Of a DNA stretch of 64,000 nucleotides, positions 25,256 to 33,817 are shown piece by piece (position 1 is the first letter of the stretch; every line of letters starts with the position of its first letter). Origin of the DNA: Alphaproteobacteria bacterium (GTDB taxonomy: Bacteria; Pseudomonadota; Alphaproteobacteria; Micavibrionales; Micavibrionaceae); NCBI GenBank assembly GCA_016699735.1, contig CP065008.1, positions 558,001-622,000 on the forward strand, in the 5' to 3' direction. Under the pieces are notes generated by a model. That model searched no databases, was not told the origin of the DNA, and saw only the letters and a list, made by a program, of their open reading frames with translations. The translations under genes were made by a program, and so were the position numbers.

Positions 25256-27115
25256 CTAGGGTGTTTCCAGCTGGGCTTCGAGAAGGCGGATGCGCTCCTC
25301 GTATTTCCGCTGGATGCCCTGAAGCTCGGACTGGGCACTGGCCAGCTCCTGCTCCATGGCTGAAAGTTTGGCGAGTTGGGACTGCTCCGTGACCTGCGGG
25401 TCGAACAGCATCGTCTCCAGCTCCTGTTTTTCCGTGGTGCACTGCTGGCGCGCGGCCTGCAGCTGGCGGCCCAGACGCTTGATCTGGCGCTCCGCCTCGT
25501 TATAGCGCATCGTAGCGCGCTCAAGGTTCCAGTTATCCGAAGAAACGGACAGGCGCTCGTCCTCCGAGTCCTTGAGCGAGGTCTTCAGTTCCGTATCCAG
25601 AAGGCTGTTTTCCTTGGACAAGCGCCCGACCTCCTGCTCCAGCTCGCGGATTTTATCGCGCATCTGGATAAAATCCTCTCCGGCCGCACCGCTGCTCGGT
25701 TCGATGGCGGACGGGGCATCGGGGGCTTCGTCTGTAAAGGAGGCTTGCACGAACGCGGCATCGTCCACGGCGGGCGCTTCATCGGGCGCAGGCGCATCGG
25801 CGGCGATATCGGTGAAATCAGCCTCCATCTTGGTCGTTTGCTTGGTCATTTTATAGGCCGGAATCGTCACAGACGTATGCTCAGGCGCGGATTTCGCTTC
25901 CTCAGAAGAGGCGGCAGGGCTGGCGCTCTTCTTTTTAGGCAAAACGCGCTCACCCTTGAAATGGATGATCTCGCCCTTCGGCGCAGCAGCATCAGGCGCA
26001 GGTGAAACTTCGGCGCTGGCCGAGGAGGTCTCCTCACGCGGCGGCAGGGCCGCAGGACCGTTATCGTCTGAGGAAGAAGGCGGGGACTTCATGGCGCGGG
26101 CGGGTTCGCTGGAAGAAGACGAAGGCTCCCCCTGCTCTTTCAACTGGCGGGCCAACTTCTCGGTATAGCGTTCGCCCTTCACGGGTTTGATCGCGGCAGG
26201 TTCGGGCGCAGACTCTCCCAGCAGAGGCGGCAATTCGTCGGGAATATTGGCGCGGGAATCCTGCGGAATGGAATCGGAAATATCACCGGCAGGAATCGCA
26301 TCGCTGGACGCAAAGGCATCCGGTGCGGCGGGCTCCGGCGCGGCGGAAGCCTCCGCAGAACCACCCTTGAATTCGTTCGCCAACGAGTCGATCTTCGCCA
26401 GAATGTCTTTCTTGTCGCTGGTTTGCTCGTCCTGACTCAGGATCGGCGCCTCATCCGCCGGAGGTGAAGAAATTTCAGGCGGGGCAAGTGTGTCGGAAGA
26501 AGAATCGGAGGCCATAATCACAGCCTCTTCAGCGGGAGAAAGCGAAGCTTCGGCTTCTTGCGCGGCTGCCAGCTCCGGCGGGTTCTCAACCTCATCGATC
26601 GCGGCCATGGCCGGAGCGGGCGGGTTGATGCAGGTGTTATACTCGTCCATCGCCTTGGCGAAGCCCGTGAGGTAAAGCCGGAACTGGTTGCTCTGGATGG
26701 AGAGGTCAAGCGTCGCCGCGTCTTGCAGCGCCGCCGCGAAATCGGCCTTGGAACTGATAGAGGAACTCAGCACACTGCCTTTGGCGGCGGTGGCCTGAAA
26801 CACCTCGCGGGAACCGCCGGGGACGCTGTAGACGATCTCGTACTTGCGGCCCGCCTCGAAACTGGACTGCCGGAAATCGAGGTCCAGCGTGTCGAACCCG
26901 TCGCGGTCACCGGAAATTTTAATCGCAAACCCGTTATTGAAGGAATTGGACAAGGCGCAAGTGGGCGCGCTCTCATCCCCGCCTTGCGCGGCGACGCTCC
27001 AGCGCTGCGTGGGATAGAAGTAAAGCTCCGGGTCTCCGGCGAAGGCCAGTGTACCGATACAGGTGGTCACAAGGCATCCCGCAAGCAGGGAAGTCGCTAG
27101 TCGTCGTTTCGCCAT
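25256..27115 (-). CDS. Exported protein with disordered middle and C-terminal coiled coil
   Basis: The roughly 619-residue product starts with a signal peptide (MAKRRLATSLLAGC ... LAFAGD; start chosen at the ATG at 27115 because the 19 residues before it do not fit). Residues about 25-150 look like a folded beta-rich domain with two Cys, including ISGDRDGFDTLDLDFRQSSF. Residues about 150-500 are low-complexity Pro/Ala/Ser/Glu with scattered Lys-rich patches and are probably disordered. The last 110 residues (DKIRELEQEVGRLSKENSLL ... ERIRLLEAQLE) are a strong heptad coiled coil. I infer a periplasmic structural or scaffolding protein; the function is unknown. Confidence 0.78.
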   Translation of the reverse strand: MAKRRLATSLLAGCLVTTCIGTLAFAGDPELYFYPTQRWSVAAQGGDESAPTCALSNSFNNGFAIKISGDRDGFDTLDLDFRQSSFEAGRKYEIVYSVPGGSREVFQATAAKGSVLSSSISSKADFAAALQDAATLDLSIQSNQFRLYLTGFAKAMDEYNTCINPPAPAMAAIDEVENPPELAAAQEAEASLSPAEEAVIMASDSSSDTLAPPEISSPPADEAPILSQDEQTSDKKDILAKIDSLANEFKGGSAEASAAPEPAAPDAFASSDAIPAGDISDSIPQDSRANIPDELPPLLGESAPEPAAIKPVKGERYTEKLARQLKEQGEPSSSSSEPARAMKSPPSSSDDNGPAALPPREETSSASAEVSPAPDAAAPKGEIIHFKGERVLPKKKSASPAASSEEAKSAPEHTSVTIPAYKMTKQTTKMEADFTDIAADAPAPDEAPAVDDAAFVQASFTDEAPDAPSAIEPSSGAAGEDFIQMRDKIRELEQEVGRLSKENSLLDTELKTSLKDSEDERLSVSSDNWNLERATMRYNEAERQIKRLGRQLQAARQQCTTEKQELETMLFDPQVTEQSQLAKLSAMEQELASAQSELQGIQRKYEERIRLLEAQLETP

Positions 27116-27296
27116 CGTCAGTACCCTAGAGAGAAAATTTTGAAGTCGGATCAGGCAGTAAAGAGAAGACAAGAAAGAAGCGGCCGGACGGCCAATAGAG
27201 GAGAGGTGATTCGCTCACACACATGATATTGTCCCTGTTTTCAACAGGAAGGAAAGCGTTTCTCACTTTCTTTGTGCTTATTTTTGGGGAAAAAAT

Positions 27297-27623
27297 ATGT
27301 ATAGTGTCGGTATGAGCCTCGAAGACCTGCAGCAAAAGATTATGACCAAGCTATCCCTCGCCCCGCCTTTGGGCGCAAAAATCAGGTTCGACTGCGGCGA
27401 AGACGGGCTGATTTTGCTCGACGGCACCGGACCGGCCCCCGTCTTTTTCACAGGCGCGGCGGCGGAAGCCGAGGCGGACACCACGATGCACTGCACAGCG
27501 GAGACCCTGCGCGGCATCGCGGCGGGCACGACCGACCCCACCCTGGCCTATATGACCGGCAGCCTGCGGATCGAAGGCTCCCTCGGCTACGCCCTCAAAC
27601 TGGCGGGGATTTTGGGGGATTGA
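27297..27623 (+). CDS. SCP2 sterol-binding domain protein
   Basis: A 108-residue single-domain SCP2-like protein, a small lipid-binding fold. The pattern is typical: IRFDCGEDGLILLDG near residue 30, ADTTMHCTAETLRGIAAGTT in the middle and the conserved AYMTGSLRIEG followed by ALKLAGIL at the end. It probably binds acyl-CoA or another lipid in the cytosol. GGGGA lies 6 nt before the chosen ATG; a second ATG at 27312 is possible. A neighbouring role in lipid metabolism is plausible given the fad genes, but it is not in their operon. Confidence 0.88.
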   Translation: MYSVGMSLEDLQQKIMTKLSLAPPLGAKIRFDCGEDGLILLDGTGPAPVFFTGAAAEAEADTTMHCTAETLRGIAAGTTDPTLAYMTGSLRIEGSLGYALKLAGILGD

Positions 27624-27672
27624 AAACCGTCTCTTGATCTAGGTTAAGGAATCATTTTTATGGTTATTCAAA

Positions 27673-28086
27673 ATGGCCGATAGACGTTTACATCTGGAAA
27701 TGATCCAAGGGATAATCAATAGATTATCAAACAATTCTTTTCTATTAAAAGGATGGTCAGTAATTTTAGTTGCAGCTATTTTTAGTCTTGCAGATATAAA
27801 TCATAGTAAACAAATGTTTATCTTGGCATATTTTCCAGCTTTCGCATTTTGGGGATTGGATGCTTATTTTCTTAGGCAAGAGAGATTGTTTCGCAAACTA
27901 TACGATAGCGTTAGAGAAAAAAAAGTTGATGTAAGTTATTCGATGAATACGTCAGAATTTGAAAACGAAGTAAGTTACTCTGACGCATTTATATCAAAAA
28001 CTATGTTGTGGTTTCATGGGACACTATTGATAACTCTTTTTATTGTAACACTTATAACTTTTATCGGAGATGCAAATGGCACGTAG
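27673..28086 (+). CDS. Small three-helix membrane protein paired with a TIR-like protein
   Basis: The 137-residue protein begins MADRRLHLEMIQGIINRLSN and contains three hydrophobic segments (about 25-42, 47-66 and 110-132), with a charged linker from about 67 to 105. I recall similar small membrane proteins encoded beside TIR-like genes, but I cannot name a family with confidence. It is strongly AT-rich. Its 3' end overlaps the start of the TIR-like gene by 11 bp, so the two are translationally coupled and probably form one functional unit. By analogy with other TIR-based defence systems it could be the membrane-acting effector or a membrane anchor; this is inference. Confidence 0.72.
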   Translation: MADRRLHLEMIQGIINRLSNNSFLLKGWSVILVAAIFSLADINHSKQMFILAYFPAFAFWGLDAYFLRQERLFRKLYDSVREKKVDVSYSMNTSEFENEVSYSDAFISKTMLWFHGTLLITLFIVTLITFIGDANGT

Positions 28087-28534
28087 AGTTTTTTTTAGTT
28101 TTCACTATCAGCGTGACATATGGAGAGTAAATCAAATTCGTAATATCCCGCAGGTAACTAGTTGTGCAGCCGCAGGTTTTCAAGATGCTTCCTTATGGGA
28201 GGCGGCAAAATCGAATAGCGATGAACAGATAAAACGTATGATTAATGATGCGCTTAATAATACCTCTGTCACGGTTATTTGTATTGGGGCAAAAACAGCC
28301 GGACGGAAATATATAAATTATGAGATTAGGCAATCGCTGGATCGTGGTAACGGCTTGGTAGGTATACAGATTCATCATTTAAAAGATAAGGATGGTAACG
28401 TAGACTCTTCAGGAGAAACGCCATACATGATCGAAAATGCGGGATACCAAGTGTACAAATATGTAGATGTTGAGAAACTTGCTTACAGAATTGAGGAAGC
28501 AGCTCAAATTGCGATTGCCAAGAAAAAAGCCTAG
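28076..28534 (+). CDS. TIR-like (ThsB/DUF1863-type) protein
   Basis: From the ATG at 28076 the product has 152 residues and reads MARRVFFSFHYQRDIWRVNQ. It continues with a conserved middle IKRMINDALNNTSVTVICIG, KYINYEIRQSLDRGNGLVGI and IHHLKD. This is the pattern of the TIR-like fold of PF08937, whose best-known members are ThsB proteins of Thoeris anti-phage defence, which sense infection and make a cyclic ADP-ribose-type signal. Here no ThsA is adjacent; instead a small membrane protein precedes it. I prefer this start to one two codons earlier because FFSFHY begins the domain. The gene is AT-rich, consistent with horizontal transfer. Confidence 0.82.
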   Translation: MARRVFFSFHYQRDIWRVNQIRNIPQVTSCAAAGFQDASLWEAAKSNSDEQIKRMINDALNNTSVTVICIGAKTAGRKYINYEIRQSLDRGNGLVGIQIHHLKDKDGNVDSSGETPYMIENAGYQVYKYVDVEKLAYRIEEAAQIAIAKKKA

Positions 28535-28593
28535 AGCCAGACCTATGATTATGGGAACGATTTAAGTAGCACATCTAAAGAACATACAAAAAC

Positions 28594-29298
28594 CTAAATC
28601 TTCCCCTTCAAATCCTCCGCAATCTGCTCCGCCGTGTCCTTCGCGGGATAAATCGCAAGATTCGCCCCGTCCGGCCCCATGAGATAGGTAAAGGCGGAAT
28701 GATCCATCATGTACCCCTCCATCCCCTCCATCTGCACTTTTGAGGCATAGACGCGATAGGCCTTCTTGACCGCCTCGATCTGCTCCGCCGTTCCCGTGAG
28801 ACCGACCAGCTTCGGGTGAAACTCCGCGACATAAACCTTCAGCGCCTCGGCCGTATCCCGCTCGGGATCGACCGTGATAAAGATCGGCTGAATCTTCGCG
28901 GCCTTCTCCTCGCCCAGAATCTCCAGCGCCTGCGCCATCTTCTGCAACTCGGTCGGGCAGACTTCCGGGCAGGTCGCAAACCCGAAGAACACCAGCGTAT
29001 AGGAACCCGCGTAATCCTTCTCGGTCACCGCTTTGCCGTTATGGTCGGTCAGGCTGAACGCCCCGCCGATGGAAACCCCCGGCATGGCGGGGTCGGCTGT
29101 GGTCTCGGTCGGCTTGAGGATCGTCGCCGCGCCGTCATCCTCCGCTCCGGCCTCACCGCTGGCGGTAGAGAGCGAGGAAATCTCCTCCTCGGTCTCGATA
29201 TCCTGCTCCATATTCCGGTTTTTCTGATAATTGACGATTCCAAACCCGATCAGAAGCCCGATGGCCAGAAACGTAACAAGGCGGATGGCGCGCAGCAT
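28594..29298 (-). CDS. SCO1/SenC family copper chaperone
   Basis: SCO proteins deliver copper or reduce cysteines during cytochrome c oxidase CuA assembly, at the periplasmic face of the membrane. The 234-residue product has an N-terminal membrane anchor (about 5-22), a low-complexity linker of about 50 residues and a thioredoxin-like SCO domain. FFGFATCPEVCP carries the copper-binding CxxxC, and DHSAFTYLMGPDG supplies the conserved His. The gene is convergent with the TIR-like gene and divergent from thiC. No oxidase gene is visible in the window. Confidence 0.93.
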   Translation of the reverse strand: MLRAIRLVTFLAIGLLIGFGIVNYQKNRNMEQDIETEEEISSLSTASGEAGAEDDGAATILKPTETTADPAMPGVSIGGAFSLTDHNGKAVTEKDYAGSYTLVFFGFATCPEVCPTELQKMAQALEILGEEKAAKIQPIFITVDPERDTAEALKVYVAEFHPKLVGLTGTAEQIEAVKKAYRVYASKVQMEGMEGYMMDHSAFTYLMGPDGANLAIYPAKDTAEQIAEDLKGKI

Positions 29299-29402
29299 AT
29301 GAAAGCTCCCTGGTGCGAATAAAAGGTGAAATCCGCACCTTTATAAAACCTTCGATCCTTCTTGACAATTCCTTTCAATCCGCCCACCTTGGGGCCATTC
29401 AA

Positions 29403-29485
29403 GTCCTTAGGGGTGCGCTTTTTCAAAAAAATGGCGCTGAGATCAGACCCTATGAACCTGTGGGTTAACACCTTCGAAGGGAAAG
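29403..29485 (+). promoter_or_regulatory. TPP (THI-element) riboswitch
   Basis: The conserved thi-box elements occur in order: AGGGGTGC at the 5' side, GCTGAGATCAGACCCT, GAACCTG, TGGGTTAACACC and CGAAGGGAAAGG. This RNA binds thiamine pyrophosphate and represses the downstream thiC, whose ATG is 10 nt away; the final GGGAAAGGAAAG probably overlaps the ribosome-binding region, implying control of translation initiation. Confidence 0.95.
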
Positions 29486-29494
29486 GAAAGCGAA

Positions 29495-31351
29495 ATGTCG
29501 CCCAAAGACCATAACACCTCAACACGTTCCCCCGGCCTCTCCGATATCGCCGGAGCCACTTATGTCACGGAAAAAGAAGAGAAGGCCGCCGCCGGAACCT
29601 GCCCCTCGACGACGCACGTCACACGCGGCCCGTTGCCCGCCAGCCAGAAAACCTATGTCGGCGACCTCAAAGTCCCGATGCGGGAAATCAGCCTGACCAA
29701 CGGCGAGAGTATGACGGTCTATGACACCTCCGGCCCGTATACGGATTCTGACGTTGAGTTGGACATCATGCGCGGCCTGCCCAAAACGCGCCTCAAATGG
29801 ATTCTCGCCCGCGGCGATGTCGAGGAAATCGAGGGCCGCACGGTCAAGCCGATCGACAACGGCTACAAAACCGAAGCGCAGCTCAAAAACAGAAAAATCA
29901 AACACGAGAAATTCCCCGCCAGCCCGGAAAAGCCTCTGCGTGCAAAATCCGGCGCGAACGTCACACAGATGCACTACGCAAGGAAGGGCATCATCACGCC
30001 GGAGATGGAATATATCGCCATCCGCGAAAACCAGCGCCGCGCCGAAGTGCATAAGGAAAGCAAAAACGGCGAGAATTTCGGCGCCAATATCTTGCCCTTC
30101 ATCTCCCCGGAATTTGTTCGCAAGGAAGTCGCGGAAGGCCGCGCGATCATCCCCGCGAATATCAACCACACGGAACTCGAGCCGATGATCATCGGCCGCA
30201 ATTTCCTTGTGAAGATCAACGCCAATATCGGCAACTCCGCCGTAACATCCTCCATCGGCGAGGAGGTGGACAAGATGGTCTGGGCGATCCGCTGGGGCGG
30301 GGACACGGTGATGGATCTCTCCACCGGAAAGGACATCCACGACACCCGCGAATGGATCATCCGCAACGCCCCCGTGCCCATCGGCACCGTGCCGATCTAT
30401 CAGGCGCTGGAGAAAGTCGGCGGCGTGGCCGAGGATTTGTCGTGGGAGATTTTCCGCGACACGCTGATCGAGCAGGCGGAGCAGGGCGTAGATTATTTCA
30501 CCATCCATGCGGGTGTGCGCCTGCCCTATATCCGCCTCACGCAGGACCGCGTGACGGGGATCGTCTCGCGCGGCGGCTCGATCATGGCGAAATGGTGCAT
30601 GACGCATCACCGCGAGTCTTTCCTCTACACCCATTTCGAGGAGATTTGCGAGATCATGAAGGCGTACGACGTTTCGTTTTCTCTGGGCGATGGATTGCGC
30701 CCCGGCTCAATCGCCGACGCCAACGACCGCGCACAGTTTGCGGAGCTGGAGACTCTCGGCGAACTGACCAAAATCGCATGGAAACATGACGTGCAGGTGA
30801 TGATCGAGGGGCCGGGCCATGTTCCCATGCACCTCATTAAAATCAACATGGAAAAGCAGCTCAAGGAATGTCACGAGGCGCCGTTCTATACACTTGGCCC
30901 GCTGACCACCGATATCGCGCCGGGCTACGATCATATCACCAGCGGCATCGGCGCGGCGATGATCGGCTGGTTTGGCTGCGCGATGCTGTGCTACGTCACG
31001 CCGAAGGAGCATCTGGGCCTGCCCAACCGCGACGATGTGAAAACCGGAGTCATCACCTATAAAATCGCCGCCCACGCCGCCGACCTCGCCAAGGGCCATC
31101 CGGGCGCGCAGTTCCGCGATGATGCGCTCAGCAAGGCGCGGTTCGAGTTCCGGTGGGAGGATCAGTTTAATTTAGGGCTGGACCCGGACACGGCGCGGGA
31201 AATGCACGACGAGACGCTTCCGGCGGAAGGCGCAAAACACGCCTCCTTCTGCTCCATGTGCGGGCCGAAATTCTGCTCCATGAAAATCACGCAGGACGTG
31301 CGGGAGTTTGTGGCGAGCAACCCTGAAACCGATAAAGAAAAGGCCGCATAA
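29495..31351 (+). CDS. thiC: Phosphomethylpyrimidine synthase
   Basis: ThiC converts aminoimidazole ribotide to HMP phosphate, the pyrimidine half of thiamine, by radical SAM chemistry. The 618-residue length fits. The C-terminal iron-sulfur ligand motif CSMCGPKFC is intact, preceded by AEGAKHASF. SHR-like regions AVTSSIGEEVDKMVWAI and MIEGPGHVPMHLI are also clear. It is the first gene after the TPP riboswitch. No other thi gene is present; the next genes are unrelated unknowns. Confidence 0.98.
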   Translation: MSPKDHNTSTRSPGLSDIAGATYVTEKEEKAAAGTCPSTTHVTRGPLPASQKTYVGDLKVPMREISLTNGESMTVYDTSGPYTDSDVELDIMRGLPKTRLKWILARGDVEEIEGRTVKPIDNGYKTEAQLKNRKIKHEKFPASPEKPLRAKSGANVTQMHYARKGIITPEMEYIAIRENQRRAEVHKESKNGENFGANILPFISPEFVRKEVAEGRAIIPANINHTELEPMIIGRNFLVKINANIGNSAVTSSIGEEVDKMVWAIRWGGDTVMDLSTGKDIHDTREWIIRNAPVPIGTVPIYQALEKVGGVAEDLSWEIFRDTLIEQAEQGVDYFTIHAGVRLPYIRLTQDRVTGIVSRGGSIMAKWCMTHHRESFLYTHFEEICEIMKAYDVSFSLGDGLRPGSIADANDRAQFAELETLGELTKIAWKHDVQVMIEGPGHVPMHLIKINMEKQLKECHEAPFYTLGPLTTDIAPGYDHITSGIGAAMIGWFGCAMLCYVTPKEHLGLPNRDDVKTGVITYKIAAHAADLAKGHPGAQFRDDALSKARFEFRWEDQFNLGLDPDTAREMHDETLPAEGAKHASFCSMCGPKFCSMKITQDVREFVASNPETDKEKAA

Positions 31352-31353
31352 GA

Positions 31354-31713
31354 ATGACTGAATCTCTTCCCCCCTGCCCGAAATGCAAATCGCCCTACAC
31401 CTACGCGGACGGGCCGCTGCTCATCTGCCCCGAATGCGCCCATGAATGGAGCGCCGCAGGAGGAGGGGACAGCGAAGGCGGCGGCGAGGAGACCGTGATT
31501 AAGGATTCCGTCGGCAACATCCTGCAGGACGGTGATAATGTGACGGTCATCAAGGATCTGAAATATCGCGGCGGCGTCGTAAAGGTCGGCACGAAGGTCA
31601 AGGGCATCCGCCTCGTCCCCGGCGCGTCGGACGGGCACGATATCGACTGCAAAATCCCCGGCATCGGGCAAATGGGCTTGAAATCGCAATTCGTCAAAAA
31701 ACAGGTGGATTGA
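31354..31713 (+). CDS. PhnA/YjdM-family zinc-ribbon protein
   Basis: The 119-residue protein has an N-terminal zinc ribbon (CPKCKSPYTYADGPLLICPEC) and the characteristic second domain IKDSVGNILQDGDNVTVIKD and KVGTKVKGIRLV. The family was named from alkylphosphonate use, but the direct function is not established. It starts 3 bp after the thiC stop, so it is presumably under the same TPP switch. Confidence 0.9.
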   Translation: MTESLPPCPKCKSPYTYADGPLLICPECAHEWSAAGGGDSEGGGEETVIKDSVGNILQDGDNVTVIKDLKYRGGVVKVGTKVKGIRLVPGASDGHDIDCKIPGIGQMGLKSQFVKKQVD

Positions 31714-31736
31714 CTGAAAGCATTGAGAGGGGCGGA

Positions 31737-32297
31737 ATGTTCAAGACCAAGGAACGATCACAGGCCTTGCGCGAAGCGCTGAAGGCGCATCTCTTCCCCG
31801 CGCTCGTCAAACGCGGCTTCACCGCGCAGAAACACTCCTCCCTGTTTTATAATTTTTTCCGCACGGATGAAAAACGCGTGACCGGAATCGCCGTGCAGTG
31901 GGACCACTATCATCGCCCCAAATTCGTGGTGAATTTCCACTTCGCGCCGCTGGTGAACGATGCCGCCGGGCGCCCCGGCTTCATCCCCCTGAGCGGCGAG
32001 CAGATGGGACAGTGGCAGGAGGCGGAGAAAATCACGAAAGTCTGCGGCATCCATTCCGGCCGCCTCCACGCCGGAACGGGAAAAGAAAGGGGATACGAGC
32101 GCTGGTTCAAATGCCCGTTTCTGAACTATTCCCTCAATAAAAACGTCTGCGAAAAAGTGGCGCAACGCTGCGCCGCGCTCCTCCCCGTCATGGAGGAATG
32201 GATCGAGGCGGCGGATGATGAACGCCTCGCGAACGAATGGTTCAAGGATCATATCTCCTATTTCGGGACAGGCGCAGCAAAGGACAAGGCGGCGTGA
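31737..32297 (+). CDS. Hypothetical protein (DUF4304-like)
   Basis: About 186 residues from the ATG at 31737, which has gaggggcgga upstream; the GTG at 31710 would overlap the preceding gene's stop. The N-terminal half, LFPALVKRGFTAQKHSSLFYNFF then VTGIAVQWDHYHRPKF, has the look of DUF4304-type proteins (a domain of uncharacterised cytosolic proteins). No catalytic motif is visible. It is part of the run of tightly spaced genes downstream of yjdM. Confidence 0.65.
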   Translation: MFKTKERSQALREALKAHLFPALVKRGFTAQKHSSLFYNFFRTDEKRVTGIAVQWDHYHRPKFVVNFHFAPLVNDAAGRPGFIPLSGEQMGQWQEAEKITKVCGIHSGRLHAGTGKERGYERWFKCPFLNYSLNKNVCEKVAQRCAALLPVMEEWIEAADDERLANEWFKDHISYFGTGAAKDKAA

Positions 32298-32530
32298 TAA
32301 ACGATAGTGAAAAAATAGACGGTTTGATCCTCTCGGCGTGCAGTAAAAATTTCCTCAAGGTCGCGTGGATCATCGGCGATGTGTGCACCGCGCTGGGAGA
32401 AATACCCTACGATGATAACGGGCTGATCATTGAAAAGCGCATCCGCGTACTGATCGAACAAGGAAAGCTGGAAGGCGCAGGGGATTTAAGCCGCTGGCGC
32501 GAAAGCGAAATCCGATTATTGGTAGAGTGA
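32294..32530 (+). CDS. Hypothetical protein (DUF3658-like), 78 aa
   Basis: I chose the GTG at 32294 because it overlaps the previous stop by 4 bp (GTGA) and has aaggac/aaggcg just upstream. The product starts VINDSEKIDGLILSACS and ends ESEIRLLVE, matching the pattern of the C-terminal DUF3658 domain of uncharacterised proteins: IDGLIL-type start, ALGE, EKRIRVLIEQGKLEG and a final EIRL. Function unknown. Confidence 0.7.
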   Translation: MINDSEKIDGLILSACSKNFLKVAWIIGDVCTALGEIPYDDNGLIIEKRIRVLIEQGKLEGAGDLSRWRESEIRLLVE

Positions 32531-32531
32531 A

Positions 32532-33002
32532 ATGAACCTCAGCGATTTCGAGCGGCGTTTTCTGGACCGCTTTCAAAAGGAAGTGGCGGCGGATTTTGAA
32601 ATCGGGCGCAATGATTACGGGATTCTCACCCTCACCAAAAAAGCCCCGTGCGAGGAAATTGGCACGCTTAATGTATTTGTAAAACCGCACGACATCATGA
32701 TCAGCTGTAAGGTGACACATACGCATTGCGCTGTAGGCTTTATTGATCAGGATAGGCGCACGGACGACCCCGAACATGACATGATCACGGAGGCGATCGG
32801 CAAGGTCAATGATTTCATCAACGACCGCATTGTGGTGAGCGAAACTCGTGCGCCGAACGGGAACTTGATTGGCTCCGGCTGGAGCCCGCTCTCCGCCGTC
32901 AATTTTGAAAACCCCGAATACCAAAAGCTGATCGAGGACATGCACGGCACCCCCATCACCGAACACAAATGGACTTGGAGCGGCCCGTTCAAGAAAAATT
33001 GA
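32532..33002 (+). CDS. Hypothetical protein, 156 aa
   Basis: An unrecognised soluble protein, starting MNLSDFERRFLDRFQKEVAA, with no membrane segment and a possible alpha/beta fold. It begins 2 bp after the previous stop and completes the five-gene thiC-yjdM-unknown run. It ends 117 bp before the AT-rich membrane gene. Confidence 0.65.
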   Translation: MNLSDFERRFLDRFQKEVAADFEIGRNDYGILTLTKKAPCEEIGTLNVFVKPHDIMISCKVTHTHCAVGFIDQDRRTDDPEHDMITEAIGKVNDFINDRIVVSETRAPNGNLIGSGWSPLSAVNFENPEYQKLIEDMHGTPITEHKWTWSGPFKKN

Positions 33003-33118
33003 TCGGGAAGGACCGGAGGGTGTGGTATTTTAGACCGATCCGAAATTTTGCAGCATGAAGATTTAGAAGGTCAGGGGTTTTAGTGGCGAAGACTGAAACG
33101 GCTGAAACCAGGTAAAAA

Positions 33119-33817
33119 ATGGATATGACTCCCCCAGAAGACACAAAAAAAAATAAAAGCTCATTTATCTTTACAGCAATAAGTACGCTTCTAATTGTGA
33201 TTTCTACATGTATCTTAGGATTTTCTATTCCTTCTATCGAACAAAGCGTTTCTAACTTAGAATCTAAAATATACGATAGACAAACAAGATTAGATAAATC
33301 TTTTGATGCGTGGGAAATAAGCGGGAGGCGCATGGAAGATGCTGAGCTTTTGCTTATCATGATTAATTTAAGTAAACCCACTGAAGTGCCTGAGTATATG
33401 CTTAGACACGCTGCAAAACAAATGTTTACAGCTGTAACACAAAGATACTTAGCTGCTCGAACAGATGGGCTAACTGAAAAAAAACAAAAAGAAATTCAAA
33501 ATCTAGTTGATAATTCAGTTTTTGGTGGGGAAGAAGATGACCGTAAATTGGCTCAGTTTTTAGATCAGCTGGCAGATGATTTTGAGCATCTTGGCAATAA
33601 TGTTTTAGCAAAAGAAAAAAAAGATTTTCAAAATGAAGCAAGAGATCAGAAAACAAGGATAAAAACGCTAAGAGATGCTTCGGTAATTATGCAAATAATA
33701 AGTTTGTTTTTGCTCCTTTTAAAAGAGTCTTGGGGTGATTTCGTATTATCTTTTAAAGATATAAGAGTATCTGTAAAAAAATCACTACAAAAAATAAAGA
33801 AGATCTTACTACTATGA
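33119..33817 (+). CDS. AT-rich protein with two membrane segments
   Basis: The 232-residue protein has an N-terminal hydrophobic segment (about 14-36, FIFTAISTLLIVISTCILGF), a long charged helical region with coiled-coil character (about 40-190) and a second hydrophobic segment (about 193-207) followed by a Lys-rich tail. I do not recognise it. Composition is markedly AT-rich compared with the genes on either side. It overlaps the next gene by 4 bp (ATGA), so the two form a cassette. Confidence 0.7.
   Translation: MDMTPPEDTKKNKSSFIFTAISTLLIVISTCILGFSIPSIEQSVSNLESKIYDRQTRLDKSFDAWEISGRRMEDAELLLIMINLSKPTEVPEYMLRHAAKQMFTAVTQRYLAARTDGLTEKKQKEIQNLVDNSVFGGEEDDRKLAQFLDQLADDFEHLGNNVLAKEKKDFQNEARDQKTRIKTLRDASVIMQIISLFLLLLKESWGDFVLSFKDIRVSVKKSLQKIKKILLL

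Noticed and set aside
28070..28075. An ATG two codons before the chosen start of the TIR-like gene.
   Set aside because: The conserved domain begins with VFFSFHY right after the second ATG, and the extra codons only overlap the upstream gene.
29519..30634. A long minus-strand ORF opposite thiC.
   Set aside because: Antisense shadow of thiC; its translation shows no domain and thiC is certain.
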